Positions 34,560 to 44,016 of a stretch of 64,000 bases of DNA are shown piece after piece. The translations under genes and the position numbers were made by a program. Every line of letters starts with the position of its first letter. Within the stretch, counting starts at the first letter, position 1. Source of the stretch: Gordonia hirsuta DSM 44140 = NBRC 16056 (GTDB lineage: Bacteria; Actinomycetota; Actinomycetes; Mycobacteriales; Mycobacteriaceae); NCBI RefSeq assembly GCF_000333015.1, contig NZ_BANT01000014.1, positions 1 to 64,000 on the forward strand. The letters are read 5' to 3'. The notes under the pieces are model-generated. The model had not been told where the DNA came from. It did not search any database and saw nothing but the letters and a program-made list of their open reading frames with translations.

Positions 34560-35764
34560 AGCGCGTCTTCCTCTGAGTCAGCGGAGGTGGATATCGGGAT
34601 GTACAGGGTGAATGTGGATCCGGTGCCCGGCTTGCTCCACAATCCGATGTGGCCGCCGTGGCTGGCGGCCACATGCTTGACGATCGCCAGGCCCAGTCCG
34701 GTGCCGCCGGTAGCGCGCGACCGGGCCTTGTCGACGCGGAAGAAGCGCTCGAAGACGCGCTGCTGATCGGAGGCGGCGATCCCGATCCCGCGGTCGGTCA
34801 CGGCCACGGCCACCATCGTGCCCTCGTCCATGTGCACGAGCTTGCGGCTGACCGAGACCACTTCGCCGGGCTGGGAATGGTTCACCGCGTTGACGATCAG
34901 GTTGTTCAGTGCGGTCAGCAGCAGGGTGCGATCGCCGGGGACGGTGAACCCGGTGGGCTCATCGCAGACCAGCTCGATCTGCGCGACCTCGGCCGAGACC
35001 GCCGCCGACCCGAGCGCATCCTCGACGAGTTCGTCGACGTCGATCGGACTGAACTGATCGATCCGTCCCTCCTGCAGGCGGGACAGCCCGATCAGCTCGT
35101 TGATCAGGGTGCTCATCCGGGTGGCCTCGTGCAGGACGCGATGCCCGAAGTGGTCGACGGCCTGCGGATCGTCCCGGGATTCGAGCATGGCCTCGGTCAT
35201 CAGGCTGATCGCCCCGAGCGGGGTCTTCAGTTCGTGCGAGACGTTGGCCGCGAAGTCGCGGCGGGTGGCCTCCACACGCAGGTTGGTCGAATCGTCGTCG
35301 CCGTAGACCAGGGCGTACCGGGAGGTGCCGTGTTCGGCCAGGCGCACCACGCAGCGCACATTCTCGATGGTGCGCGGCATGGTCCGGCCGGTGGAGACGA
35401 AGCCCATCGCCGAGATCGGCGGAACGTAGTCGAAATGCCGGTCGACGCCGGTGGCGAAGACCTCGCTGACCACCTCGGCGACCGGGTCGGCCAGGCCGTC
35501 GCGCAGCAGCCCTAGGTCCACCGCGCGCTGGTTGAACAGCACGATGTTGTGGTCGACGTCGACCACGGCCGTCCCGGATTCGGAGTGGGCGACCAGCAGA
35601 TTCAGCAATCCGCCGCGGCTGACCGAGCCGTCGCTGTTGTAGGTGACCGCTTCTTCGCCGACGAAGGCCGGACCGGCGATGCCGTCGTGCGTCTCGCCGG
35701 CCCGCAGCGGCGCGGCGGCGACACGACCCGGATCCGTCTCCGGGGACTGGAAAGAATCGGACAC
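34556..35764 (-). CDS. senX3: SenX3-like histidine kinase without membrane helices
   Basis: 402 residues. A PAS-like region (about 50-155, S-G-T-A-V-V-D-V-D-H-N-I-V-L-F-N), HisKA with phospho-His177 in V-S-H-E-L-K-T-P, and HATPase boxes (N-L-I-V-N-A-V-N-H, D-R-G-I-G-I, G-G-T-G-L-G-L-A-I-V). Canonical SenX3 has two N-terminal membrane helices; the roughly 50 residues before the PAS region here are polar, with no hydrophobic stretch. GTG 35764 follows TAGACT by seven bases; TTG 35788 is the alternative and adds no helix. Only 115 bases separate it from the GNAT gene, leaving no room for a lost segment. Confidence 0.9.
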   Translation of the reverse strand: MSDSFQSPETDPGRVAAAPLRAGETHDGIAGPAFVGEEAVTYNSDGSVSRGGLLNLLVAHSESGTAVVDVDHNIVLFNQRAVDLGLLRDGLADPVAEVVSEVFATGVDRHFDYVPPISAMGFVSTGRTMPRTIENVRCVVRLAEHGTSRYALVYGDDDSTNLRVEATRRDFAANVSHELKTPLGAISLMTEAMLESRDDPQAVDHFGHRVLHEATRMSTLINELIGLSRLQEGRIDQFSPIDVDELVEDALGSAAVSAEVAQIELVCDEPTGFTVPGDRTLLLTALNNLIVNAVNHSQPGEVVSVSRKLVHMDEGTMVAVAVTDRGIGIAASDQQRVFERFFRVDKARSRATGGTGLGLAIVKHVAASHGGHIGLWSKPGTGSTFTLYIPISTSADSEEDAL

Positions 35765-35879
35765 AACCGGCAGTCTACGGTCAGTCAACGCCCGGGGGCG
35801 ACTCCACCGGTACCGGTTGGCGCAGCGTTCACGCAGGATTCGTGTGCATGAAGGCCAGGTGAACGCCGTGGCGCGGGTT

Positions 35880-36203
35880 CTACGAGGAGGAGACCACCAG
35901 ATCGGCGTACTCGGGATGCTTCTCCAGGTAGCTGGTCACATACGAGCACACCGGGATCACCTTATTCCCGTCGGCGCGGATCTGGTCCAGGACCTGGCGC
36001 ACCAGCTGGCCGGCGTAACCGCGACCGCCGAAGCGGTCGAAGATCACCGTGTGCGTCAGCGCCAGACGATCACCGTCGGCGTAGCCCGAGTCGCTGGTGT
36101 AGTCGATGAAGCCGACCTCGACCGGGCTCCCGTCTTCTTCGACCTCGGCGCGGAAGCGCTCGCGATCGACCAGGTGAGTTACCGTGATTGCGCCGTCAGT
36201 CAT
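35880..36203 (-). CDS. GNAT-fold N-acetyltransferase (YjdJ-like)
   Basis: 107 residues. The minimal acetyltransferase domain has acetyl-CoA motif R-G-Y-A-G-Q-L-V-R-Q-V-L, strand Y-T-S-D-S-G-Y-A-D-G-D-R-L-A-L-T-H-T, and end V-I-P-V-C-S-Y-V-T-S-Y-L-E-K-H-P-E-Y. This is the small single-domain family thought to bind CoA through a cysteine in the C-S-Y motif. ATG 36203 lies six bases after TACATT. It is placed between gpmA and senX3; no functional link is evident. Confidence 0.88.
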   Translation of the reverse strand: MTDGAITVTHLVDRERFRAEVEEDGSPVEVGFIDYTSDSGYADGDRLALTHTVIFDRFGGRGYAGQLVRQVLDQIRADGNKVIPVCSYVTSYLEKHPEYADLVVSSS

Positions 36204-36306
36204 GACTCTAATGTAGCCGAGCCGGCGACCGCTCGCAGGAGCGTTTCGCGTCGTCCCCGCGGACAGTGCTGGGACGACGCGAGACAGCCACGTATTCGGC
36301 TGGGCG

Positions 36307-37071
36307 CTACTTGTTTCCCTGGGCCGCGACGGCGGCGGCACCGGCAGCAGCGGCCTCGGGATCGAGGTAGCGACCGCTGGGTGCCAGCGGATCCTTACTC
36401 GGCGAAACCGACCGCAGATCCTCGTCGACCTCGTACACCAGCGGGTTGCCGGTGGGGATGTTCAGCTGGGCGATGTCGGCGTCGGAGATGTCGTCGAGGT
36501 GCTTGACCAGTGCCCGCAGCGAGTTGCCGTGCGCGGCGACCAGCACCGTCTTGCCGGCGCGCAGATCGGCGCCGATGCTCTCCTGGAAGTACGGCATCAG
36601 GCGCTTGACCACATCGAGCAGGCATTCGGTCAGCGGGACCTCGACGTCGGCGTACCGCGGGTCTCCGACCTGGCTGTACTCGCCGTCAGGATCGATGGCC
36701 GGCGGCGGGGTGTCGTAGCTGCGCCGCCACAGCATGAACTGTTCGTCGCCGTACTTGTCCTTGGTCTCGGCCTTGTTCAGCCCCTGCAGGGCGCCGTAGT
36801 GACGCTCGTTGAGGCGCCAGTCGCGGACCACCGGGATCCACAGCCGGTCGGCGCTCTCCAGCGCCAGGTTCGCGGTGATGATCGCGCGCTTGAGCAGCGA
36901 GGTGTACAGGACGTCGGGCAGCAGCGAGTTCTCGGCCAGCAGCAGGCCGGCGCGCTTGCCTTCTGCCACACCCTTGTCGGTCAGGTTCACGTCCTGCCAG
37001 CCGGTGAACTGGTTGGAGGCGTTCCACTCGGACTCACCGTGACGCATCAGAATCAGCTTGCCGTTGCTCAT
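36307..37071 (-). CDS. gpmA: 2,3-bisphosphoglycerate-dependent phosphoglycerate mutase
   Basis: 254 residues. [10 protein letters not shown] with the phospho-His, [22 protein letters not shown], and H-G-N-S-L-R-A. This is the true glycolytic mutase interconverting 3- and 2-phosphoglycerate. The C-terminus has an Ala-rich extension ([16 protein letters not shown]). ATG 37071 has GGGAGAC upstream and a TACCGT -10 at 37103-37108. It is adjacent to senX3-regX3 as in mycobacteria, with a GNAT gene inserted. Confidence 0.96.
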   Translation of the reverse strand: MSNGKLILMRHGESEWNASNQFTGWQDVNLTDKGVAEGKRAGLLLAENSLLPDVLYTSLLKRAIITANLALESADRLWIPVVRDWRLNERHYGALQGLNKAETKDKYGDEQFMLWRRSYDTPPPAIDPDGEYSQVGDPRYADVEVPLTECLLDVVKRLMPYFQESIGADLRAGKTVLVAAHGNSLRALVKHLDDISDADIAQLNIPTGNPLVYEVDEDLRSVSPSKDPLAPSGRYLDPEAAAAGAAAVAAQGNK

Positions 37072-37131
37072 GCGTTCAGTCTCCCATACCGCTCTCACCG
37101 GCACGGTAACGACGCACGACCGCCGACAGCG

Positions 37132-37593
37132 TCACATTTCGCCGCGCTGCGCCGGGGCCCGGCGGGGTCCCGGACATGCCGACGGCCCGGTCGTCGCACA
37201 CACCATCTGCCAGAGCGTGAGGATGAACCCGACGAACACCAGGGGGATCGCGAACAGCAGTGCACCCCACACCGTCGGCCAGTGCGACACCCCGACGGCG
37301 GCGACCGCACCCAGCGTGACGACGACGAGCCACGACATCCAGGTCCGCATGACCTTCGCCGCAATCACCGGCGGTCCGACCAGCGCGAGCCCGATCGCGA
37401 TGAGAGGCCACCACCCGACCGCGTAGTAGAGCGGGCTCTCACAGGTGGCATCCGCCGGGGCGCCGTTGAGCGAGAGTTCTCCCATCTTGGCGCACCCCAT
37501 CGACGCCGACGCGGCAGTGCTGCGCGCATTCAGTACCGCGAACGCGAGCGCGATGAGCGCCAGCGCGATCCAGGCGAGCCGGATTCCCCGCAT
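37132..37593 (-). CDS. four-helix membrane protein, unknown
   Basis: 153 residues. N-terminal helix (LAWIALALIALAFAVLNA), an outer loop with two cysteines (MGCAKMG and ATCESP), and three more helices. The C-terminal tail is short and Cys/Pro-rich. TAGGCT lies seven bases before ATG 37593, so leaderless expression is likely. No family recognised. Confidence 0.75.
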   Translation of the reverse strand: MRGIRLAWIALALIALAFAVLNARSTAASASMGCAKMGELSLNGAPADATCESPLYYAVGWWPLIAIGLALVGPPVIAAKVMRTWMSWLVVVTLGAVAAVGVSHWPTVWGALLFAIPLVFVGFILTLWQMVCATTGPSACPGPRRAPAQRGEM

Positions 37594-37620
37594 GCCGCCG
37601 AGCCTACGCGGCCCCTCGAT

Positions 37621-37669
37621 GCCGAAAGGGCGGCCACGGGGAACGTACCCTCGGTGGCCGCCCTTCGGC
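37621..37669. terminator. 16-bp terminator hairpin after the acyl-CoA ligase
   Basis: Arms 37621-37637 and 37654-37669 pair over 16 bp with a single bulged A, around a 16-base loop. It lies 14 bases past the ligase stop codon (37683) and just before the -10 of the next minus-strand gene. Confidence 0.8.
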
Positions 37670-37682
37670 AGCGCGTGTCAAT

Positions 37683-39287
37683 CTACTTGCGCAGATCCTT
37701 CCGCAGGATCTTGCCCGACGCGGACTTCGGCACGGCGTCGATGAACTCGACCTGGCGCACCTTCTTGTACGGGGCGACCCGCTCGGCGGTGAACTCCATG
37801 ACCTCGTCGGCGGTGAGCTCGGCGCCCTCGGCCACCACGACGAAGGCCTTGGGCACCTCCTCGCCGTCCTCATCGTGGGCGCCGACCACGGCGACGTCGG
37901 CGATCTTCGGGTTGGTCAGCAGCAGCGCCTCCAGCTCGGCCGGCGGCACCTGGTAGCCCTTGTACTTGATGAGCTCCTTGAGCCGGTCGACGATCGTGAC
38001 ACAGCCGGTCGCGTCGACGGTGGCCATATCGCCGGTGCGCAGCCAGCCCCCCTCGACGATGGTCTCGGCCGTGGCGGCATCGTTGTTCAGGTAGCCCACC
38101 ATCACGTTGGGGCCCTTGACCCACAGTTCACCGGGCTCCGAGACACCCTCGGCCGGGATCTCGACATCGGCCCCGGTCCCCGGATCGACGATGCGGTTCT
38201 CGGTGTTGGGCACCGCCCAGCCCACCGAGGCCAGCGGTGCCCGGACGCCGCGGGTCTTCTCGCCGCCGTCGAACGGGATCAGGTGGCTGACCGGCGAGAG
38301 CTCGCTCATGCCGAAGCCCTGCAGCATGGTCAGCCCCAGACGCTTGGCCACCGCATTGCCCAGCTCCTCGTCCAACGGCGCGGCACCCGAGACCATGGTG
38401 TGGATCGACGACAGATCGAACTTGTCGACGATCGGATGCTTGGCCAGGGCGACGGCGACCGGCGGGGCGATGAACGCATAGGTGATCTTGTGGGTCTGCA
38501 CCGACTCGAGGAACTCGACCATGTCGAAGCGCGGCATCACCACCAGCGAGGCGCGGGCCTTCAGGGCCGCGTTGAGCAGCACCGTCATCCCGTAGATGTG
38601 GAAGAACGGCAGCACCGCCAGGACCACGTCGTCGGACACCATGCCGTTGATCGGCTCGATCTGGGCGACGTTGGCCACCAGGTTGCGGTGGCTGAGCATG
38701 ACGCCCTTGGGGTTGCCCGTGGTGCCCGAGCTGTAGGGCAGCACCGCGATGTGGGTGGCCGGGTCGAACTCGACCTCCGGCGCGGGCAGACCGGCGCCGA
38801 GCAGATCGGCGGCGTTGGGGTGACCGGAAGCGGCCTGGCCCTCACCGTCGAGGATGATGATGTTCTCGTCGGCGATACCGACCTCGCGCGCGGCCTCCAG
38901 AGCCTGCGGCGCCATCATCGAGATGGTCACGAGCATCTTCGCCTTGGCGTCCACCAGCTGCTTGCGGATCTCGTTCGCGGTGAACAGCGCGTTCAGCGTG
39001 GTCGCGGTGGCGCCGGCCCGCAGGATGCCGTGGAAGACGGTGGCGAAGGCCGGGATGTTCGGTGAGAGCACGGCGACCACGTCGCCGACGCCGATACCGC
39101 GGGCGGCCAGGGCCCCGGCGGCCGCATCGATCGAGCCGATCAGCTGGCGGTAGGTGGTGGTGGCACCGTTGCGGGAATCGATCAGCGCGGTGCGATCCAG
39201 GTCGCCGTCGGCGATCGAACCGAACAGGAAGTCGTAGACGCTGACGTCGGGGATCTCGACGTCGTCGTACGGATTGCGGAAGCTCAT
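37683..39287 (-). CDS. acyl-CoA synthetase (4-coumarate-CoA ligase/FadD type)
   Basis: 534 residues. Adenylate-forming enzyme: P-loop-like Y-S-S-G-T-T-G-N-P-K-G-V, A5 motif M-L-Q-G-F-G-M-S-E-L-S-P, A7/A8 motifs L-R-T-G-D-M-A and L-K-E-L-I-K-Y-K-G-Y-Q-V, and the catalytic Lys in K-S-A-S-G-K-I-L-R-K. It activates an aromatic or fatty acid to its CoA thioester; the substrate cannot be read from sequence. ATG 39287 with AAGGA at five bases is preferred over ATG 39293, which would lie on that site. TACGAT (39319-39324) is a likely -10. It is inserted between gpmA and mshA compared with M. tuberculosis. Confidence 0.92.
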   Translation of the reverse strand: MSFRNPYDDVEIPDVSVYDFLFGSIADGDLDRTALIDSRNGATTTYRQLIGSIDAAAGALAARGIGVGDVVAVLSPNIPAFATVFHGILRAGATATTLNALFTANEIRKQLVDAKAKMLVTISMMAPQALEAAREVGIADENIIILDGEGQAASGHPNAADLLGAGLPAPEVEFDPATHIAVLPYSSGTTGNPKGVMLSHRNLVANVAQIEPINGMVSDDVVLAVLPFFHIYGMTVLLNAALKARASLVVMPRFDMVEFLESVQTHKITYAFIAPPVAVALAKHPIVDKFDLSSIHTMVSGAAPLDEELGNAVAKRLGLTMLQGFGMSELSPVSHLIPFDGGEKTRGVRAPLASVGWAVPNTENRIVDPGTGADVEIPAEGVSEPGELWVKGPNVMVGYLNNDAATAETIVEGGWLRTGDMATVDATGCVTIVDRLKELIKYKGYQVPPAELEALLLTNPKIADVAVVGAHDEDGEEVPKAFVVVAEGAELTADEVMEFTAERVAPYKKVRQVEFIDAVPKSASGKILRKDLRK

Positions 39288-39337
39288 GAACATCCTTCGT
39301 CGGGGAGTGTGCCGGGCAATCGTACCAACACCCGACG

Positions 39338-39946
39338 TCACGATTCGGGGCTGTTCTCCAGCTGTCCGCCACCGGGGGTGACCTCGTCGATCGCGGTCGG
39401 CGCCGCATCGGGAAGCGGTCCGATGTCGGGGAGTTTCTCCGGATCGATCAGATGCGCGAAGGCCTCCAGATTCTTCATCGACTCCCCGCGGGCACTGCGC
39501 CAGGCCCACTCGCGGTGGATCGAGGTGAGGAAGCCGAGTTCGAGCAGCTTGTTGAAGTCGCCGTCGGCCGCTTCGAGGACCTGGCCGAGCACCCGGTCCA
39601 CTTCACCGGTGGTCAGCGCCTCGGTCGAGATCCGGCCGACCAGGTAGACGTCGCCGACGTTGTCCAGGGTGTAGGCGACCCCGTACAGCCGGCGGTTGCG
39701 CACCAGCAGGTACCGGTAGAAGGCCGTGTGGTTCTCATCGGCCCGGCGACAGACGAAGGCCTCCACCCGCACCCCGTGCATACCGGCGGTCAGCAGCACG
39801 GTGGTCTTGAGCTTGCGGACCCCGGGCAGTTCGACGACGACGTGCTCGGCGCGTTCGGCACCCGAGGCTTTGCGCACGTAGTCGATCCCCGAGGCGGCAA
39901 GCGCCTCCTCCAGGGTTGCCAGATTCGTTGCGGTGGGGTCGGTCAT
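39338..39946 (-). CDS. YbjN-domain protein
   Basis: 202 residues. A tertiary-complex-chaperone-like YbjN fold is indicated by alternating strands ([13 protein letters not shown], then [14 protein letters not shown]) and the helix [15 protein letters not shown]. From memory it corresponds to Rv0487, which follows mshA. The start overlaps the mshA stop as ATGA (39943-39946), so the pair is coupled. The role is unknown; coupling suggests a link to mycothiol synthesis. Confidence 0.85.
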   Translation of the reverse strand: MTDPTATNLATLEEALAASGIDYVRKASGAERAEHVVVELPGVRKLKTTVLLTAGMHGVRVEAFVCRRADENHTAFYRYLLVRNRRLYGVAYTLDNVGDVYLVGRISTEALTTGEVDRVLGQVLEAADGDFNKLLELGFLTSIHREWAWRSARGESMKNLEAFAHLIDPEKLPDIGPLPDAAPTAIDEVTPGGGQLENSPES

Positions 39947-41259
39947 CCTGCCATCCTCGGTCGGGTTCGGAGCCAGTTGCGGGCGCGGCGCCCCAGCGGC
40001 GCCCGGCGGGTCGGGCCGGGCGGGAAGTCACCCATGGCCGCATCGTAGGAGGCCAGGAGAGCGTCGGTGGTGTGTTCCCAGGAGAACTCCCGGGCATGGG
40101 CCACGGCGGCGGCGCCGTAGCGGTCCAGCCGCACCGGATCGGCCAGCAGGTCGGCGAGCTCGCCGGTCCAGAGGTCGACGTCGTGGCCGGCCACCAACCG
40201 GCCGCTCACCCCGTCGACCACGGCCACCCCCAGCCCGCCCACATCGGCGGCGATCACCGGCACCCCGCAGGCCTGCGCCTCGATCGCGACCAGCCCGAAG
40301 CTTTCGGAGAAGCTCGGTACGGCCACCAGATTCGAGGCCCGGTAGACCTGCACCAGATCGGCCGGCGGCTGCGGCGGCCGGAAGTCGACGCGGTCGCCGA
40401 CGCCGAGCCGGGCCGCCAGATCCACCAGCGCGGTCGGCCGGGCCAGGCCACTGCCCGAGGGGCCGCCGACGATCAGCAGTCGCAGCCGGCCGGTGGGGTC
40501 GGCGCGGATCAGCGGCGCCATCGCCGCCAGCAGGACGTCGGGCGCCTTCAACGGCTGGATCCGTCCGACGAAGGTGACGTACACCGCCTGGTCCACCAGC
40601 CCCAGGGCCGCGCGGGCCGCCGCACGCGGGCCCGGCGTGTAGCAGTCCAGATCCACCCCGGGGGCGACGATGTCGATCTTGTCCGGATCGGCGTCGTAGA
40701 AGTCGACCAGCTCGTCGGCTTCGGTGCGGGTGTTGGCGATCAGCCGGTCGGCTTCGGCCACCACCTGCTGTTCGCCGATCACCCGCCCCATCGGTTCGGC
40801 GGTGTCCCCGCCGGCCAGCGAAGCGTTCTTGACCGCGGCCAGCGTGTGCGCGGTGTGCACCAGCGGCACCCGCCAGCGGTCCCGCGCCAGCCAGCCGACC
40901 TGGCCGGACAGCCAGTAGTGGGAGTGGATCAGGTCGTAGTACCCGGGGGCCTGTGCCGCTTCGGCGCGCAGCACGTTGGCACTGAAGGCGCACAGCTGGC
41001 CGGGCAGGTCCCGCTTGTCCAGGCCGTCGAAGGGACCGGCTTCGACGTGACGCACCAGCACCCCGGGGGCGGCCGGCACGATCGGGCTGTCCGACGAGGA
41101 CGTCGCCCGGGTGAAGATCTCCACCTCGATGCCGCGCTGGGCCAGTCGCCGTGCGGTCTGCCAGACGTAGACGTTCATCCCGCCGGCATCTCCGGTGCCC
41201 GGCTGAGAGAGCGGCGAGGTGTGCACCGAGATCAGCGCGAGCCGCCGTAGACCGGTCAT
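39943..41259 (-). CDS. mshA: D-inositol-3-phosphate glycosyltransferase
   Basis: 438 residues. GT4 enzyme of mycothiol synthesis: N-terminal [19 protein letters not shown], inner motif [14 protein letters not shown]-sugar segment [12 protein letters not shown], and the E-x7-E motif ([10 protein letters not shown]). It transfers GlcNAc from UDP-GlcNAc to inositol-3-phosphate. TACCCT lies seven bases before ATG 41259. It is divergent from the zinc transporter operon with 84 bases between starts. Confidence 0.96.
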   Translation of the reverse strand: MTGLRRLALISVHTSPLSQPGTGDAGGMNVYVWQTARRLAQRGIEVEIFTRATSSSDSPIVPAAPGVLVRHVEAGPFDGLDKRDLPGQLCAFSANVLRAEAAQAPGYYDLIHSHYWLSGQVGWLARDRWRVPLVHTAHTLAAVKNASLAGGDTAEPMGRVIGEQQVVAEADRLIANTRTEADELVDFYDADPDKIDIVAPGVDLDCYTPGPRAAARAALGLVDQAVYVTFVGRIQPLKAPDVLLAAMAPLIRADPTGRLRLLIVGGPSGSGLARPTALVDLAARLGVGDRVDFRPPQPPADLVQVYRASNLVAVPSFSESFGLVAIEAQACGVPVIAADVGGLGVAVVDGVSGRLVAGHDVDLWTGELADLLADPVRLDRYGAAAVAHAREFSWEHTTDALLASYDAAMGDFPPGPTRRAPLGRRARNWLRTRPRMAG

Positions 41260-41297
41260 GCCCCTAAGGGTAGTGCGCCGTTCGCCCGGTCCCGCCG

Positions 41298-41323
41298 TAG
41301 TCTGTCGATAACGATTGTCATTA
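41298..41323 (+). promoter_or_regulatory. -10 element and Zur-like box of the zinc transporter
   Basis: TAGTCT (41298-41303) is a candidate -10. GATAACGATTGTCATTA (41307-41323) is an imperfect inverted repeat (10 of 14 bases symmetric around the centre) resembling the A/T-rich Zur boxes of mycobacteria. It covers the expected transcription start, the right place for zinc-dependent repression. MntR or another metalloregulator is an alternative. Confidence 0.65.
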
Positions 41324-41343
41324 GCAGGAAGGCCGGTCCACCC

Positions 41344-42312
41344 ATGCGCACCCCGTCCACTCGCCGCCGCGGCAACACGCTGCGCCGGCTGGCCGTGACC
41401 GCCCTGATCGCCGCCACCGGCATCGCCGCCGTCGCCTGCTCCTCCTCCGAGGAGTCCGGTCCGCCGCTCAACGAGCATCCCGTCGTCGTGGCCTCCACCG
41501 ATGTGTGGGGTTCGGTGGCCGCCGCCGTCGGCGGCGAACACGCCGAGGTGACCTCGCTGTTCAACTCTCCCGGCGCCGATCCGCACGAATTCGAGCCGTC
41601 CATGGCCGACACCGCCAAGATCGAGGACGCCGACGTGCTGGTGTTCAACGGCGGCCACTACGACGCCTACGTCGAGACCGCGGCGCAGAGCTCCCGCGCA
41701 CTGAAGATCGATGCCGTCTCGCTGCTGCCCGGCGGCGACGCCACGCACGACCACGACGGTCACGAGGGCCACGATCACGGCTCCGGCGCCAACGAGCACG
41801 TCTTCTACGATCTGGCACTGGTCGGGCAGGTCGCCGATAAGACCGCCGAAGCCCTCGGCCGGGTCGCACCGATGCACGCGCAGTACTACCGTGACAACGC
41901 CGCCGAGTTCAACACGGGGATCGCGGGTCTGCGCGAGCGGCTGGCCACGATCAAGAAGGCCCACGACGGCACAGAAGTCGGCTCCACCGAACCGCTGTCG
42001 ACGTATCTGCTGACCGAAGCCGGCCTGGTCGACATCGCCCCGCAGGCCTTCGCCGCCGCAGTGGAGAACGGTCAGTCCCCCTCGGCCGCCGACGTCGCCA
42101 AGTTCACCGACCTGATCGAGAAGCACAAGATCGAGGCGCTGATCTACAACACGCAGGCGGTGGACCCGGCGACGCTGACGGTGCTGCAGATCGCCCGCCG
42201 CAACAGCGTGCCGGTGGTCGAGCTGACCGAGACGCTGCCCCGCGGCGTCACCAGCTATCTGGACTGGCAGTCCGGCCAGATCGGTCAACTCGAGCGGGCG
42301 TTGGCCGCATGA
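41344..42312 (+). CDS. metal-binding lipoprotein of ABC transporter (ZnuA-like)
   Basis: 322 residues. Signal peptide with lipobox (G-I-A-A-V-A-C). Cluster A-1 metal-binding fold: early H-E-F-E-P-S region, His-rich loop [11 protein letters not shown] (about 139-149), further His in A-N-E-H-V-F-Y-D, and the Asp/Glu ending E-L-T-E-T-L-P-R-G. The His-rich loop and Zur-like box favour zinc over manganese. First gene of a three-gene operon joined by ATGA overlaps. Confidence 0.9.
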   Translation: MRTPSTRRRGNTLRRLAVTALIAATGIAAVACSSSEESGPPLNEHPVVVASTDVWGSVAAAVGGEHAEVTSLFNSPGADPHEFEPSMADTAKIEDADVLVFNGGHYDAYVETAAQSSRALKIDAVSLLPGGDATHDHDGHEGHDHGSGANEHVFYDLALVGQVADKTAEALGRVAPMHAQYYRDNAAEFNTGIAGLRERLATIKKAHDGTEVGSTEPLSTYLLTEAGLVDIAPQAFAAAVENGQSPSAADVAKFTDLIEKHKIEALIYNTQAVDPATLTVLQIARRNSVPVVELTETLPRGVTSYLDWQSGQIGQLERALAA

Positions 42313-43127
42313 GTGCTCGCCCCGTCGTCAGCTTCAGCGGCGCCACCCTGGCCATCGGCGACCGGGTCCTGTGGCGCGATCTGGATCTGGACGTGCGGCC
42401 CGGCGAATTCGTCGCCGTGCTGGGCCCGAACGGATCGGGTAAGACGACGCTACTGCGCACCATCCTGGGACAGCTGCCGCTGACCGGCGGCAGCCTGCAG
42501 GTGGACGGGCGCCTGGGTTACGTCCCGCAGCAGCACGCCGGCGACTCCGATGCGATGGCCCTGCGTGGGCGTGATCTGGTGGGCTTCGGCGTCGACGGCA
42601 CCTCCTGGGGGATCGGGCTGCGCGGGTGGCGCACCCGGGCGGCCCGGGTCGATGACGCCGTCGCCCAGGTCGGTGCGCAGAGTTTCGTCGACAAGCCGAT
42701 CGGCCTGCTCTCCGGCGGCGAACAGCAGCGGCTGCGGGTGGCCCAGGCCCTGACCAACGATCCCGATGTGCTGCTGTGCGATGAGCCGCTGTCGAGTCTG
42801 GACCTGCGGAACCAGCGCACCGTCGTCGATCTGCTCGACGCCCGCCGGCGGGCCGCCGGGACCGCGATCCTGTTCGTCACCCACGAGATCAATCCGGTGC
42901 TGCCTTTCGTCGACCGGGTCCTGTATCTGGTCGACGGCCACTTCCGGGTCGGCACCGTCGATGAGGTGATGAACTCGGCCACCCTGTCGGAGCTGTACGG
43001 CAGCCGGATCGATGTGGCCGAGGTCGGCGGGCGGCTGGTGGTGATCGGCGGCGACGGCGAGCACCACAACTGCCAGGAGCATCCCTACCTGGTCGACGGC
43101 GATCCGACCCAGGTGATCGCCCGATGA
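42309..43127 (+). CDS. metal ABC transporter ATP-binding protein (ZnuC-like)
   Basis: 272 residues. Walker [10 protein letters not shown] near residue 40, Q-loop Y-V-P-Q-Q-H, signature L-S-G-G-E-Q-Q-R, Walker [12 protein letters not shown], and H-loop V-T-H-E-I-N. The C-terminus carries G-E-H-H-N-C-Q-E-H, a possible metal-sensing Cys/His tail. ATGA overlaps on both sides (42309-42312 and 43124-43127). Confidence 0.92.
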   Translation: MSARPVVSFSGATLAIGDRVLWRDLDLDVRPGEFVAVLGPNGSGKTTLLRTILGQLPLTGGSLQVDGRLGYVPQQHAGDSDAMALRGRDLVGFGVDGTSWGIGLRGWRTRAARVDDAVAQVGAQSFVDKPIGLLSGGEQQRLRVAQALTNDPDVLLCDEPLSSLDLRNQRTVVDLLDARRRAAGTAILFVTHEINPVLPFVDRVLYLVDGHFRVGTVDEVMNSATLSELYGSRIDVAEVGGRLVVIGGDGEHHNCQEHPYLVDGDPTQVIAR

Positions 43128-43978
43128 CCACGAGCGTGCTGGCCGCCGGCATGGGTGATTTCTGGAACTTCTCGCAGACCGGCGACCTGCTCTCGCGGAC
43201 CTTTGTGCAGCAGTCGCTGCTGGCGCTGGCGCTGCTGGGCCTGATCGGCGGGCTGCTCGGGCCGATGATCGTGGCCCGGCAGATGAGCTTCGCCGTGCAC
43301 GGGGCGGCCGAGTTGAGTTTCACCGGCGCGGCGGCGGCGCTGCTGCTGGGTTTCAGCGTGAACCTGGGCGGTGTGATCGGCGCGGTCGTGGCCGCCGCCG
43401 TCTTCGGCTGGCTGGGTAACCGCGCCCGCGAACGCGATTCGGTGATCGGCGTGGTGATGGCCTTCGGCCTGGGTCTGGGTGTGCTGTTCCTGCACCTGTA
43501 CGGACGCGCCGGCACCGGCTTCGCCCTGTTGACCGGGCAGGTGGTGAGCGTGGGCCGGTCCGGTCTGCTGGCGGTGACGGTCACCTCGGTGGTGGTGATC
43601 GTGGTCCTGGCGCTGATCTACCGGCCGCTGCTGTTCGCCAGCCTGGACCCACGGGTGGCCTCGGCCGCCGGGGTGCCGATGCGGGCACTCTCGGTGGTCT
43701 TCGCGATCCTGGTCGGACTGGCCGCGGCCCAGGGCGTGCAGATCATCGGTGCACTGCTGGTGATGTCGCTGTTGATCACACCGGCCGCGGCGGCGGCACG
43801 GCTGACCGCCTCGCCGCTGCGGCAGGTGGTGCTGGCGGTGCTCTTCGCCGAGATCTCCGCCGTCGGCGGTCTGATCCTGTCGCTGGCGCCGGAACTGCCG
43901 GTGTCGGTGCTGGTCACCACGATCTCGTTCGCGATCTACCTCCTGGCCCGCCTGTTCGGGATGCGGGCCCGCGAATAG
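43124..43978 (+). CDS. metal ABC transporter permease (ABC-3 family, ZnuB-like)
   Basis: 284 residues and about eight helices. The typical ABC-3 segments M-S-F-A-V-H-G-A-A-E-L-S-F-T-G, G-V-P-M-R-A-L-S-V-V-F-A-I-L-V-G-L and I-I-G-A-L-L-V-M-S-L-L-I-T-P-A-A-A-A are present. It completes a zinc-type importer with the two preceding genes. Confidence 0.92.
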   Translation: MTTSVLAAGMGDFWNFSQTGDLLSRTFVQQSLLALALLGLIGGLLGPMIVARQMSFAVHGAAELSFTGAAAALLLGFSVNLGGVIGAVVAAAVFGWLGNRARERDSVIGVVMAFGLGLGVLFLHLYGRAGTGFALLTGQVVSVGRSGLLAVTVTSVVVIVVLALIYRPLLFASLDPRVASAAGVPMRALSVVFAILVGLAAAQGVQIIGALLVMSLLITPAAAAARLTASPLRQVVLAVLFAEISAVGGLILSLAPELPVSVLVTTISFAIYLLARLFGMRARE

Positions 43979-44016
43979 CGTCCTGCCCCGCGGTCTCCCA
44001 CTCCCACTCCCACAGC

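Noticed and set aside
35765-35879. Frameshifted membrane segment upstream of senX3
   Set aside because: The 115-base gap contains a promoter-like element and no hydrophobic reading in any minus-strand frame.
43979-44016. CCCACT triplet repeat as a terminator or site
   Set aside because: Three short repeats without hairpin potential; nothing further supports a function.
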